A stretch of 59,397 bases of DNA, taken from positions 1 through 59,397 of the forward strand of contig JAVVWB010000011.1 in NCBI GenBank assembly GCA_036652335.1, written 5' to 3'. Both the position numbers and the translations under genes were made by a program. The stretch comes from JAVVWB01 sp036652335 (GTDB lineage: Bacteria > Synergistota > Synergistia > Synergistales > Synergistaceae). Under the pieces are notes generated by a model. The model made no database searches and was not told the origin of the DNA. It saw only the letters and a program-made list of their open reading frames with translations. Below, piece after piece: positions 26,664-35,660 of the stretch. Every line of letters starts with the position of its first letter. The stretch's first letter is position 1.

Positions 26664-27395
26664 CTAATCCTTGTTTTCTAAAACTTCTTCTTCAAGAATC
26701 CATTCAGCAACATTAAAACGAATTATACCGCTAGCAATATATACAAGAGCAAGCAACAAAAAGGCCTTTTCTCTTAGAACGATGAATGATAAAACAGTAA
26801 ATGCAATGACTGATCCAAATTTTATCTTGTTTATATTGTTCTTTTTCATCTTTTTTGCATTACAATATGGAACGGAACTTACCATTAGAGCTCCTATAAA
26901 TGACATTAAAACAACAGCAAACATCGGAGTCATAGGAAGCTTCGCTATTATGCAAGCCGCTAAGGTAAGTCCTCCTGCAGGGATAGGCAATCCTTGAAAA
27001 GGTCCTGCCGGAACATGTGTAACATTAAACCTTGCTAGTCTTAGTACTCCACAAAGGGCAAAAAATGATGTTGCAAGGACACCAATAAGACCGCCTCTTA
27101 TCCCTATGTATGAAACATACATAAGAAACGCTGGAGCTACTCCGAAACTTATTGCATCTGCAAGACTATCCAGTTCTTCACCAAACGCACTGCTACCGCC
27201 TAAACTACGTGCAACTCTTCCATCCATTACGTCAAAAAATACGGCAAAACAAATAAGGACAGCAGCGGGTAAAAGATGATCATGGTATGTCATTATAAGT
27301 GACGATACTCCACAGAATACACTTCCACTTGTTATCATGTTTGGTATTATTTTTCTAACTGGAATATATTTTACTTTTCTATCGTATTTTCTCAT
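26664..27395 (-). CDS. pssA: CDP-diacylglycerol-serine O-phosphatidyltransferase
   Basis: Makes phosphatidylserine from CDP-diacylglycerol and serine. The CDP-alcohol phosphotransferase motif D-G-x2-A-R-x8-G-x3-D-x3-D is present exactly as DGRVARSLGGSSAFGEELD followed by SLAD. Several hydrophobic helices surround it. At 243 residues it is the Firmicutes/Synergistota-type membrane PssA. It starts 2 nt after psd, whose product uses its product. Confidence 0.95.
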   Translation of the reverse strand: MRKYDRKVKYIPVRKIIPNMITSGSVFCGVSSLIMTYHDHLLPAAVLICFAVFFDVMDGRVARSLGGSSAFGEELDSLADAISFGVAPAFLMYVSYIGIRGGLIGVLATSFFALCGVLRLARFNVTHVPAGPFQGLPIPAGGLTLAACIIAKLPMTPMFAVVLMSFIGALMVSSVPYCNAKKMKKNNINKIKFGSVIAFTVLSFIVLREKAFLLLALVYIASGIIRFNVAEWILEEEVLENKD

Positions 27396-27397
27396 AA

Positions 27398-28006
27398 CTA
27401 TCTCCCAACTATGGTCTTTCCGGCTATAACCTTATCACCAATTTTAACAGTTGCTTTTATTGATTCAGGTAAATATAAATCTACTTTAGAACCTAATTTT
27501 ATCATACCATAGCGATTAGCACGACCGATTTTATCACCTATTTTTACTTTACAAACTATTCTTCTAGCAAGAATACCGGCTATTTGCGTCAATACAAATC
27601 GCCCATATTGTGAGTCCCCACCAACATAAAAACGTTCATTTATCTCTGATGCTTTTGGAGCTATCGCAAACCACTTTTTACCTGGGACATATTTTGTATA
27701 ACCTACAGTTGCATCTGTTGGGAATCTATTTACATGAACATTAAATGCGTTCATGAATATACCAATTTTAATTGCTTTACCTGTATATTCATGAAAACTT
27801 TCTTCTAGTTCAACAACTACACCATCAGCAGGGCTTACGAAACCCTCTTCACAATCCGGAGTCCTCTCTGGATCACGGAAGAACCATACTACTATTCCTA
27901 ACGGTATCAATAAGAAATATGTAATGTATGGAGAAAGAAACCAACCAGCAAGCATAGTAAAAAGAATGAATGCTATTGTAGGAAATCCTTCTTTAGCTAG
28001 TTTCAT
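27398..28006 (-). CDS. psd: Phosphatidylserine decarboxylase proenzyme
   Basis: Decarboxylates phosphatidylserine to phosphatidylethanolamine. It is of the short (archaeal-type) class, 202 residues, with an N-terminal hydrophobic segment and NVHVNRFPTDATVGYTK. The self-cleavage motif is LGSK in MIKLGSKVDLYLP, giving the pyruvoyl serine. It sits 4 nt after gyrA and 2 nt before pssA. Confidence 0.93.
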   Translation of the reverse strand: MKLAKEGFPTIAFILFTMLAGWFLSPYITYFLLIPLGIVVWFFRDPERTPDCEEGFVSPADGVVVELEESFHEYTGKAIKIGIFMNAFNVHVNRFPTDATVGYTKYVPGKKWFAIAPKASEINERFYVGGDSQYGRFVLTQIAGILARRIVCKVKIGDKIGRANRYGMIKLGSKVDLYLPESIKATVKIGDKVIAGKTIVGR

Positions 28007-28010
28007 ACGC

Positions 28011-30464
28011 CTATGCCTCTTCGTCGTCCGAACGAACGATACTTACATCTGCGACAGTATCGGCTTCGTCAAGTCTTACGACTGTGTAACCAGTAGCCGT
28101 ACGGCTTAAAGATGAGACTTCTTTTGTTGGTATACGTACCATTCTTCCCTTACTACTAATTACAACAAGTTCTTCGTCGTCACATACACCCCATGCTCCT
28201 ACAAGCTTGCCTGTCTTATCTGCAAGCTTCATTGCTCTCACGCCAAAACCTGCACGGTGATGAGGAGTAAATTCGCCGTAAGGCGTTCTTTTACCTATAC
28301 CAAACTCACTGATAAATAGAACCTGACGTCCTTCTGTAACGACATCACATCCTACAACGACGTCACCATCAGCAAGTTTTATACCTCTTACACCCTGTGC
28401 TTGTCTGCCCAAAGGTCTAAATTCTTCTTCTGACACTCGTAATGTTTGGGCTGTAGCAGTAGTAAGGAGTAGGTCATCTGTTCCCGATGTAACAACTACT
28501 CTTGATATATTATCTTCTGGGACAAGGCCAAGCACTCTTCTTCCGGCTCTTGTTAATCCTTCGAGTTCTTCTACAGGGAGTCTCTTTGCTGTACCATTAA
28601 ATGTTACAAAGAATACAAATTTAGCTCCATCTAGTTGACTATCTTTTATGGCAACAACTCTCTCGTCTTTTTCAAGTGTTATCAATGAACCTATGAGTTT
28701 TCCTTTTCCTGTTTTTGGTTCAGGTAAAGAGAAGCCTCTTACGCCAAAGACTCTACCCTTTGTAGTAAAGAGATAGAGTGTTCTATGTGTGTTTGTTATA
28801 GTCAAAAGATATATTTCATCCTCAGACTTTGTTGCAACACCTTTAACACCCTTTCCGCCTCTAGCCTGCACACGATAATCTTGTAGCGGCATTCTACGAA
28901 TATAACCATCTCTGCTTAGTGCTACTACGATGTCTTCTTCAGGGATAAGGTCTTCATCAGCTACTTCAGTAACTGCATTTTCTATTTCTGTGCGACGTTT
29001 GTCTGCATATTGTTTACGTACTTCAAGAAGCTCTTCTTTGACAACAGAGTCTAGTATTGCACTGCTTCCTAGTATGCTGTTGTAACGTGAGATATCCATA
29101 AGAAGTTGTTTTAATTCAGAATCTAGTTTTTCTTTTTCTAGTCCTGTAAGACGCTGAAGTTTCATATCAAGAATTGCTTGTGCCTGAATTTCTGTAAATT
29201 CAAGATTTTCTACCAAGTTAGTTCTTGCGGATACAGCGTTATCAGAAGATCTAATTATTGATATTACTTCACTTATTACGTCTAAAGCTCTAAGAAGCCC
29301 CTCAACTATGTGAGCCCTGTCTTCTGCTTTACGCAGTCTAAATTCTGTACGTCTTCTAATTACAGTTCTACGGTAATTTAAGAATACAGATATCATTTCT
29401 TTTAGAGAAAGTTCTTTAGTTTCACCATTTACTATTGCTAGGTTTATGACTCCAAATGTGCTTTGTAGCTGAGTCCTGATGTACAACTGACGAAGCACTA
29501 AGTTTGGATCTGCATCTCTCTGAAGCTCGACAACAATTCTCATACCTTCTCTGTCTGATTCATCTCTAAGGTCTGAGATTCCATCTATAGCTCCATTCTG
29601 TACACCCTTTGCTATTGTTTCTATGAAGTTTGTTTTGTTAACCATATAAGGGATTTCAGAAATTATTATTGCCGGTCTTCCCTTACGTTTTTCTTCTATG
29701 TCAACTTTTCCTCTTACAGTTATTTTACCTCTACCTGTTCTGTAGGCATCGATAATACCTTCTCTTCCCAAAATAATGCCACCAGTTGGAAAGTCAGGAC
29801 CTGGTAGGAATGACATTAGTTCTCCAAGCTCTATATTTTCGTTATCAAGCATGGCACAGCAAGCATCAACGGCCTCACCCAAGTTATGAGGAGGCATATT
29901 TGTTGCCATGCCTACAGCAATACCTGTACTTCCATTTACAATTAAGTTCGGAATTCTTGATGGGAGTGAAAGGGGTTCCATCAGTGATTCATCGTAGTTT
30001 GGTCCCCAGTCTACAGTGTCTTCGTTAATGTCTGCAAGAAGTTCTTCTCCTATGGCATCAAGTCTTGCCTCTGTGTAACGCATAGCAGCAGGAGAGTCGC
30101 CATCTATAGATCCAAAGTTACCTTGACCATCAACAAGTGTGTATCTCATACTAAAGTCTTGTGACATTCTCGCCATTGTGTCATATATTGCACTATCACC
30201 ATGTGGGTGATATTTACCCATTGCATCACCGACAATTCTTGCCGATTTTTTAAATGCTTGATTATGTCTAACTCCCATTTCAAGCATTGCGTAAAGTATC
30301 CTACGTTGTACTGGCTTTAAGCCATCTCGTGCATCAGGTAAAGCTCTTCCTACAATGACACTCATTGCATAGTTAAGGTAGCTTTCTTTTATTTCGTTCT
30401 CGATAGGGAGAGGAATAACTTTGCCAACCTCAAATAGACTTCCCTGTTTGGTATTGTGATCCAT
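28011..30464 (-). CDS. gyrA: DNA gyrase subunit A
   Basis: Breakage-rejoining subunit of DNA gyrase, 817 residues from the ATG at 30464 (an in-frame TTG at 30479 lies inside the RBS region and is rejected; GGAGG is 8 nt from the ATG). The catalytic Tyr130 is in AAMRYTEARL. The quinolone region GKYHPHGDSAIYDT has Ser91 and Asp95, the sensitive type. The C-terminal beta-pinwheel and a GyrA-box-like QARGGKG support gyrA rather than parC. It is followed at 4 nt by psd, an unusual operon partner. Confidence 0.95.
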   Translation of the reverse strand: MDHNTKQGSLFEVGKVIPLPIENEIKESYLNYAMSVIVGRALPDARDGLKPVQRRILYAMLEMGVRHNQAFKKSARIVGDAMGKYHPHGDSAIYDTMARMSQDFSMRYTLVDGQGNFGSIDGDSPAAMRYTEARLDAIGEELLADINEDTVDWGPNYDESLMEPLSLPSRIPNLIVNGSTGIAVGMATNMPPHNLGEAVDACCAMLDNENIELGELMSFLPGPDFPTGGIILGREGIIDAYRTGRGKITVRGKVDIEEKRKGRPAIIISEIPYMVNKTNFIETIAKGVQNGAIDGISDLRDESDREGMRIVVELQRDADPNLVLRQLYIRTQLQSTFGVINLAIVNGETKELSLKEMISVFLNYRRTVIRRRTEFRLRKAEDRAHIVEGLLRALDVISEVISIIRSSDNAVSARTNLVENLEFTEIQAQAILDMKLQRLTGLEKEKLDSELKQLLMDISRYNSILGSSAILDSVVKEELLEVRKQYADKRRTEIENAVTEVADEDLIPEEDIVVALSRDGYIRRMPLQDYRVQARGGKGVKGVATKSEDEIYLLTITNTHRTLYLFTTKGRVFGVRGFSLPEPKTGKGKLIGSLITLEKDERVVAIKDSQLDGAKFVFFVTFNGTAKRLPVEELEGLTRAGRRVLGLVPEDNISRVVVTSGTDDLLLTTATAQTLRVSEEEFRPLGRQAQGVRGIKLADGDVVVGCDVVTEGRQVLFISEFGIGKRTPYGEFTPHHRAGFGVRAMKLADKTGKLVGAWGVCDDEELVVISSKGRMVRIPTKEVSSLSRTATGYTVVRLDEADTVADVSIVRSDDEEA

Positions 30465-30532
30465 CAAAAAAACCTCCAATTACTTTACATCTAATAGTTA
30501 TCTTAAAATTAAAAACTGTTTTAGCTCATTTT

Positions 30533-30541
30533 ATTATACCA
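30533..30541 (-). promoter_or_regulatory. Candidate extended -10 promoter of gyrA
   Basis: On the minus strand TGG precedes TATAAT (30533-30538), an extended -10 element. No convincing -35 is visible. It lies about 70 nt before the gyrA start. Confidence 0.5.
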
Positions 30542-30598
30542 CAAAACATGCCTATATACGTAGTTTCCATGCATATTATCTACATAAATGGCAATAAA

Positions 30599-30628
30599 AA
30601 TGGAGTAAGCTATACAGCTTACTCCATT
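30599..30628 (-). terminator. Terminator of the Lrp/AsnC gene
   Basis: Arms 30599-30611 and 30616-30628 form a perfect 13-bp stem with loop ATAC, followed on the minus strand by TTTTTATTG. Confidence 0.88.
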
Positions 30629-30649
30629 GAAAAAACTATGCTTTAAGTA

Positions 30650-31117
30650 TTAGTCTCCCAAAACTTTTTCAGCATCAAGGGGTCTGGAAAGAATTGGAGA
30701 AGACAAGATAATAGCGGTCGTCGTCATTCCGCAAACACCCATTTTGCTAACTACGTCTTCAAGGTGCCCTACGGATGAGACTGCGACTTTTAATATTACA
30801 CCGTCACTCCCTGTTACATGATGACATTCGAGTACTTCTGGGATAGCTTTCGCAAGTTCATCACATTGAGGAAGATTTGTAGCTGGAATTGCAAGTCTAA
30901 TATAAGCCATAATTGGATGACCAACACTTGAATGATCAACTATGGCTCTATAGCCAAGTATTATTCCGGCTTCTTCCATTCTTCTTACTCTTTCTGCTAC
31001 AGCAGGTGAAGATAAGCCTACTTTTCTACCAAGCTCATTGAACGAAATCCTGCCGTCTTCCTGTAAAATTCTAAGTATCTGTCTACCAATATCATCTAAC
31101 AATTTGTTTACAACCAC
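30650..31117 (-). CDS. Lrp/AsnC-family transcriptional regulator (GTG start)
   Basis: A 155-residue regulator: an N-terminal helix-turn-helix (ILQEDGRISFNELGRKVGLSSPAVAERVRRMEE) and a C-terminal RAM/ligand domain with VTGSDGVILKVAVSS. Members sense amino acids and control their metabolism. The GTG start at 31117 follows GAGGTCG. It stands alone between gyrA and carAB with its own terminator. An inverted repeat at 31159-31178 upstream is a candidate autoregulatory site. Confidence 0.92.
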   Translation of the reverse strand: MVVNKLLDDIGRQILRILQEDGRISFNELGRKVGLSSPAVAERVRRMEEAGIILGYRAIVDHSSVGHPIMAYIRLAIPATNLPQCDELAKAIPEVLECHHVTGSDGVILKVAVSSVGHLEDVVSKMGVCGMTTTAIILSSPILSRPLDAEKVLGD

Positions 31118-31158
31118 TATAGCGACCTCGCTTTCTAATTCAAGAAAGTAACAATATT

Positions 31159-31178
31159 TAGTTTATATTCCAAAACTA
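31159..31178 (-). promoter_or_regulatory. Inverted repeat upstream of the Lrp/AsnC gene
   Basis: TAGTTT and AAACTA are separated by 8 AT-rich nt in the promoter region of the regulator gene. Lrp-family proteins often bind such sites to control their own gene; this is a positional inference. Confidence 0.4.
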
Positions 31179-31212
31179 TATTACTCTATTTTATTAAAAA
31201 AAGAAAGTATTT

Positions 31213-34200
31213 CTATTGTTTTTCAGCCAAATAGTTTCCAAGGCTACAAACAACAGCCCATATAGCCGCAATAGAATGTAAGCAGGGAACACCACAGGAA
31301 CAGGCATTGCTTCTGATTGCAGCACCTTGTGTTAGATGTCTTTTTATGCCACCTGGAATATTCAATAATAAATCCCACTGTCCGTCACGTAGTTTTCCTA
31401 CTATTTCTTCTGGCACAACTTCTTTAACTTCAATACCCCATCTTCTGAGGTATTTAGCAGTTCCTGCTGTCGCCCAAAGCCCCCAGCCCAACGCTCTAAA
31501 CTGTGCAGCTACCGGCATGATATCTGATTTGTGTGCATCAGATACACTGAGGAGAACCTGCCCATAACGAGGAGGATTCCAACCTGCACCTTTTAAGGCT
31601 TCATTTGTTGCATCTACAAGGTTTGTACCCAGACCGAGACTTTCGCCTGTCGACATCATTCTAGGCCCAAGTTTTGGATCTATTCCAGGTAGTTTGTCGT
31701 TTGAGAATACAGGAACTTTTACACCCCAAAGTCCCTCTTTTACTGTGAGTCCTATTCCATACCCCATGTCGACAAGCTTTTCACCAAGGGCTAATCCCAC
31801 AGCGATGTCTATCATAGGAATTTTTGATATTTTGCTTGCAATTGGGACCGTTCTACTTGCTCTCGGGTTTGCTTCTATTATCCAGAATACTCCATCTCTA
31901 AGTACAAACTGGATGTTTAACAAGCCATGAATATCCAGTTCTTTTGATATCTTTTTTACGAACTCAAGAATTTCTTCGTGTTGTTTCTCTGTTAGAGAGA
32001 AGCTTGGAAATACTGCAATAGAGTCTCCAGAGTGAATTCCTGATGGATCGATGTGTTCAAAAACACCCGGGATTAGGACATCTTCTCCATCACAAAGAGC
32101 ATCACACTCAAATTCTTTACCCTGCAAGAATCTATCTACCATTACTTTTTGTCCTGGCATTACTTCAAACGCCTCAGATAGAACTGATACAAGGTCATCT
32201 TCATCATAGACAACCTTCATTGCAACTCCACCTATTACGAAGCTAGGACGTACCATTAGAGGAAATCCTAGTTTACGTGAGACGGCTTTAGCCTCTTCTA
32301 TTGAGGCTACGTCTGTACCTTCTGGTTCTGCTACACCAAGTTTATGAAGTAATCTAGAGAATCTTCCTCTGTCTTCTGCAGCATCTATTACATCTGCGTC
32401 AGGACCAAAAAGTCGTATTCCCTCTTTAGCTAAGTCAAGTCCAAGTCTTAGAGATGTCTGCCCTCCAAAACAGGCAAATACTCCCTGCGCTTTTTCTCTT
32501 TGTAGTATTGGCATTGTGTCATCTCTTGTAAGTGGTTCTAGATAGAGTGCATCAGATATGTCATGGTCCGTACTTACAGTTTCTGGGTTTACGTTGAGCA
32601 TTATCGCACGAATTCCCCTGCGACGCAGTGCTTCTACAGCTTTAACACAACAGTAGTCAAATTCTACTCCCTGTGCAATTCTAATAGCTCCAGAGCCTAT
32701 TACTACAATACCACCTTCTGCTTCTTCCCAAGGATCACTTTCTACACCATATACGCCATAGTAGTATCCTGAGCCCGATGGGACCTCACCTGCACAGCCA
32801 TCAACTTCTCTGTATCCAATACCGCATCCTTCAGCTTTTAGTATGTCTTCAATTTTTGAGACTGATATTCCGGAGACTTCAGAGATATGACCAGGTCTAA
32901 AACCCATCATTCTAGCAAGAAGTATGTTTTCTCTTATGTTTTCAGAGCCTTCTAGACGTGCTTCTGCTATCTGAATTTTATCTAGTTGTTCAATAAAATA
33001 TTTTCTTATGTGTGTTTTGTTTACTATTTCTTCGACTGTTACTTCTTTGCGTCTTAGAAGTTCTGTAATTGCATGCAGTCTTAGGTTGGTGGGTGTCATT
33101 ATCTCTTTCCACAATATTTCTGTGTCCCATTTTCTCATTTTTCTATCAGGGATTGAGATTCCTCTTTCAAGAGATCTACAGGCTTTTACAAATGCCTGAG
33201 CAAAGGAAGAACCTAACGCCAAGACTTCACCTGTTGCTTTCATTCTAGGGCCGAGTGATGTATCTGCTTGTGGGAAGGTATCAAAGGGCCATGAAGGAAC
33301 TTTTACTGCTACATAGTCAAGAGCTGGTTCGGAAAGAGCGCTTCCTGCTTTTGTTACAGGATTTGCCATTTCTGTGAGTAACATTCCTAATGCTATTTTT
33401 GTTGCCATTCTTGCGATAGGGTAACCTGTTGCTTTACTTGCTAAAGCACTTGAGCGGCTTGCTCTTGGGTTTACTTCTATTACAAAGTATTCAGATCCGT
33501 CCGGTGAGAGTGTAAATTGAACGTTACATGCACCTCTTATATCAAGGACGTTTACTATTCTGATTGCTGCTGTCCTGAGCATCTGCCATTCTCTGTCTGT
33601 AAGTGTCAATGCAGGCGACACAACTATTGAGTCTCCTGTGTGAACACCCATAGGGTCTATGTTTTCCATGCTACATACAGCCAAAGTATTTCCTGCACAG
33701 TCTCTTAGTACTTCGACTTCAATTTCATGCCAGCCAGCAAGATATCTTTCTATTAAGGCCCTATGTACAGGAGAGCATGAGAGAGCAAATTTAACCTGTT
33801 CTTCGAAGTGCCCTTCTTCTCTTACTACAGAGTTTCCAGACCCCCCCAGGGTAAAATCAGGGCGAAGTATTAAAGGGAGAGGATTGTTTTTCTTAAACTC
33901 GTACGCTTCTTCAAGAGAAGATATTCCAATACTTGCGATTATAGGTTGCTTTGCTTCAAGCATTGCTTCCCTAAAAGGTTCTCTTGCTTCGGATCTTTCT
34001 ATTGCCTCTGGTTGTGTGCCAAGAACTCTACAGTTGTACTTTTTCCACATACCAAGTTTATTACATTCCATACACAAGTTGAGTCCTGTCTGGCCTCCTA
34101 GAGTTGCAACGACACCATCCGGTTTGTGTTCTTTTAATATTTCTTCCACTACTTCAGGAAGGAGTGGCCTTAGACAAACGACGTCTGCTACAGTGTCGTC

Positions 34201-34365
34201 TGTTTGTATTGTTGCAGGGTTGCTATTTAATAGGACAACTCTGCACCCTTCTTCTTTTAATGCACGACATGCTTGGCTTCCAGCGTAGTCAAATTCGGCG
34301 GCTTGACCGATTTTAATAGGGCCTGAACCAAGTACAAGGATAGTTTTAAGTGCTGGATCTTTCAT
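31213..34365 (-). CDS. carB: Carbamoyl-phosphate synthase large subunit
   Basis: Synthesises carbamoyl phosphate from bicarbonate, ATP and ammonia for arginine and pyrimidines. From the ATG at 34365 it is 1050 residues, full length, with two ATP-grasp halves (GSGPIKIGQAAEFDYAG and GSGAIRIAQGVEFDYC) and a C-terminal MGS-like allosteric domain. The frame extends 11 codons upstream into carA; GGAGAGGTGG 6 nt before 34365 fixes the start. It begins 1 nt after the carA stop. Both synthetase halves look intact, unlike the partner glutaminase. Confidence 0.96.
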   Translation of the reverse strand: MKDPALKTILVLGSGPIKIGQAAEFDYAGSQACRALKEEGCRVVLLNSNPATIQTDDTVADVVCLRPLLPEVVEEILKEHKPDGVVATLGGQTGLNLCMECNKLGMWKKYNCRVLGTQPEAIERSEAREPFREAMLEAKQPIIASIGISSLEEAYEFKKNNPLPLILRPDFTLGGSGNSVVREEGHFEEQVKFALSCSPVHRALIERYLAGWHEIEVEVLRDCAGNTLAVCSMENIDPMGVHTGDSIVVSPALTLTDREWQMLRTAAIRIVNVLDIRGACNVQFTLSPDGSEYFVIEVNPRASRSSALASKATGYPIARMATKIALGMLLTEMANPVTKAGSALSEPALDYVAVKVPSWPFDTFPQADTSLGPRMKATGEVLALGSSFAQAFVKACRSLERGISIPDRKMRKWDTEILWKEIMTPTNLRLHAITELLRRKEVTVEEIVNKTHIRKYFIEQLDKIQIAEARLEGSENIRENILLARMMGFRPGHISEVSGISVSKIEDILKAEGCGIGYREVDGCAGEVPSGSGYYYGVYGVESDPWEEAEGGIVVIGSGAIRIAQGVEFDYCCVKAVEALRRRGIRAIMLNVNPETVSTDHDISDALYLEPLTRDDTMPILQREKAQGVFACFGGQTSLRLGLDLAKEGIRLFGPDADVIDAAEDRGRFSRLLHKLGVAEPEGTDVASIEEAKAVSRKLGFPLMVRPSFVIGGVAMKVVYDEDDLVSVLSEAFEVMPGQKVMVDRFLQGKEFECDALCDGEDVLIPGVFEHIDPSGIHSGDSIAVFPSFSLTEKQHEEILEFVKKISKELDIHGLLNIQFVLRDGVFWIIEANPRASRTVPIASKISKIPMIDIAVGLALGEKLVDMGYGIGLTVKEGLWGVKVPVFSNDKLPGIDPKLGPRMMSTGESLGLGTNLVDATNEALKGAGWNPPRYGQVLLSVSDAHKSDIMPVAAQFRALGWGLWATAGTAKYLRRWGIEVKEVVPEEIVGKLRDGQWDLLLNIPGGIKRHLTQGAAIRSNACSCGVPCLHSIAAIWAVVCSLGNYLAEKQ

Positions 34366-34366
34366 T

Positions 34367-35416
34367 TTATGCCACCTCTCCAGAGCGGACACGCTCAATA
34401 AATCTTTCTAGTATAAAGACAGATTCTTCTGGTCCAGGTGAGGCATCCGGGTCAAATAGAACACCACATGCAAATGTAGCTTTATGTCTTATGCCTTCAA
34501 TTGTGTTATCTGCTAGGTTACGGAATGATAACATAAGAGGTGTATTTTTCAAGCTTTCTTCTACAATTGAGAATTGATGATTCTGAGAAGACTGAAATCC
34601 ATGTTCAGTAACTACATCTATTACAGGTTTAGCACCCCTGTGACCAAAGTTCATTTTGTATATTGAAGCCCCACACGCAAGAGCGAGAAAAGCACAGCCA
34701 AGTCCTATTCCCATATATGGGATTTTACCAATTAGGGATTTTACTAATTCGACCCCCTCAGGAAGTTCATCTGGATTACCGGGGCCTCCACTTAAGATAA
34801 GACCCTTTACGCCTGATTTAATAATTTCTTCTGCTTTCACCGAGTGAGGGAATTTAATTACCTTGCAGTTTTTTGATAAGAGTGTCCTAATGAGGTTTTC
34901 TTTTACACCAAAGTCAACCACACCTATTGCAACATCTCCATCGCCAAAAACTTCTTTCTCTTTACAAGAAACGAGAGGGATGTAGTTTGTGTCAAATGTT
35001 TGTGTTTTTGGAAGGGCCGGTTCGGTATCTATTCTTCCCATTATTGATCCATTTTTTCTGAGTGTAAGTATTAGATGTCTTGTGTCAAATCCACCAAGCA
35101 ATGGGGTCTCTTTCTCTTTCATCCATGTTGAAAGATGTTGAAATCTTCCATCTTGGGTTTCATCAACCATTGAACAAAGAGCTGCTGATGCCCATGCATT
35201 TTGACCTTCAAGTCTTTCTGTATCAACCCCATAAATTCCCGTGGGTGGAAATGCAAAGACAATAATTTGTCCACAGTATGATGGGTCAGTTAGAACTTGA
35301 GGGTACCCTCCGGATGATGTCGTAAATACGACTTCGCCTTCAACAGGCTGGGATAATTCTCCATATCCCTTCCAAACAGAACCGTCTGCCAGGGTTAAAT
35401 ATACTTGATTTTTCAT
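34367..35416 (-). CDS. carA: Carbamoyl-phosphate synthase small subunit, glutaminase triad lost
   Basis: Normally supplies ammonia to CarB by hydrolysing glutamine. Start chosen at ATG 35416 (GGGGAG 8 nt upstream) giving 349 residues, full length. The class I amidotransferase fold is recognisable (LILSGGPGNP, FGHRGAKP, SQNHQFSI, ASPGPEES). The nucleophile motif GICLGHQ reads GIGLGCA, so Cys is replaced by Gly238; the HPEAS motif reads DPDAS, so the catalytic His and Glu are both Asp. Glutamine hydrolysis should be absent. The reading frame is clean and coupled to carB, so it is not a pseudogene in any obvious way. Confidence 0.93.
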   Translation of the reverse strand: MKNQVYLTLADGSVWKGYGELSQPVEGEVVFTTSSGGYPQVLTDPSYCGQIIVFAFPPTGIYGVDTERLEGQNAWASAALCSMVDETQDGRFQHLSTWMKEKETPLLGGFDTRHLILTLRKNGSIMGRIDTEPALPKTQTFDTNYIPLVSCKEKEVFGDGDVAIGVVDFGVKENLIRTLLSKNCKVIKFPHSVKAEEIIKSGVKGLILSGGPGNPDELPEGVELVKSLIGKIPYMGIGLGCAFLALACGASIYKMNFGHRGAKPVIDVVTEHGFQSSQNHQFSIVEESLKNTPLMLSFRNLADNTIEGIRHKATFACGVLFDPDASPGPEESVFILERFIERVRSGEVA

Positions 35417-35484
35417 ATTCAAAGCTCCCCCTATATTTTATATGTGTGCAATTTATAGTCTAATTTATTTAGTCAACACTGTTT

Positions 35485-35512
35485 ATTATATGTCTATATG
35501 CAATTTAGTCAA
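35485..35512 (-). promoter_or_regulatory. carAB promoter candidate with repeated TTGACT element
   Basis: On the minus strand TTGACT (35507-35512), 16-nt spacer, TATAAT (35485-35490). A second TTGACTAAAT copy lies 36 nt downstream at 35471-35476 side, inside the transcribed leader. Confidence 0.6.
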
Positions 35513-35634
35513 TAGAAATAATTAAAGAATTTTCCTGTATTGGTCGATGTTCAATCGGTTGCACAAAATATTTTTATCTATATAAAAATTTACGACATTG
35601 CAAGTTGTTTTAATATTTACAAAAACATAAAAAA

Positions 35635-35660
35635 ATAGAAGGTCTAAAAAGACCCTCTAT
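35635..35660 (-). terminator. Terminator of the efflux operon, overlapping the permease stop codon
   Basis: Arms 35635-35645 and 35650-35660 form an 11-bp stem (one wobble) with an AAAA/TTTT loop, then TTTTTTT on the minus strand. The distal arm begins within the TAG stop of the permease gene. Confidence 0.85.

Noticed and set aside
28011..30464. Could be parC rather than gyrA
   Set aside because: The QARGGKG box and full C-terminal pinwheel favour gyrase A; only one such gene is in the window.
33659..34288. Plus-strand open frame of 209 codons antisense to carB
   Set aside because: Shadow of the conserved carB gene; no RBS or recognisable domain.
34367..35416. CarA as a pseudogene
   Set aside because: The frame is uninterrupted, it has an RBS and is 1 nt from carB; substitutions are confined to catalytic positions, which suggests a retained structural role.
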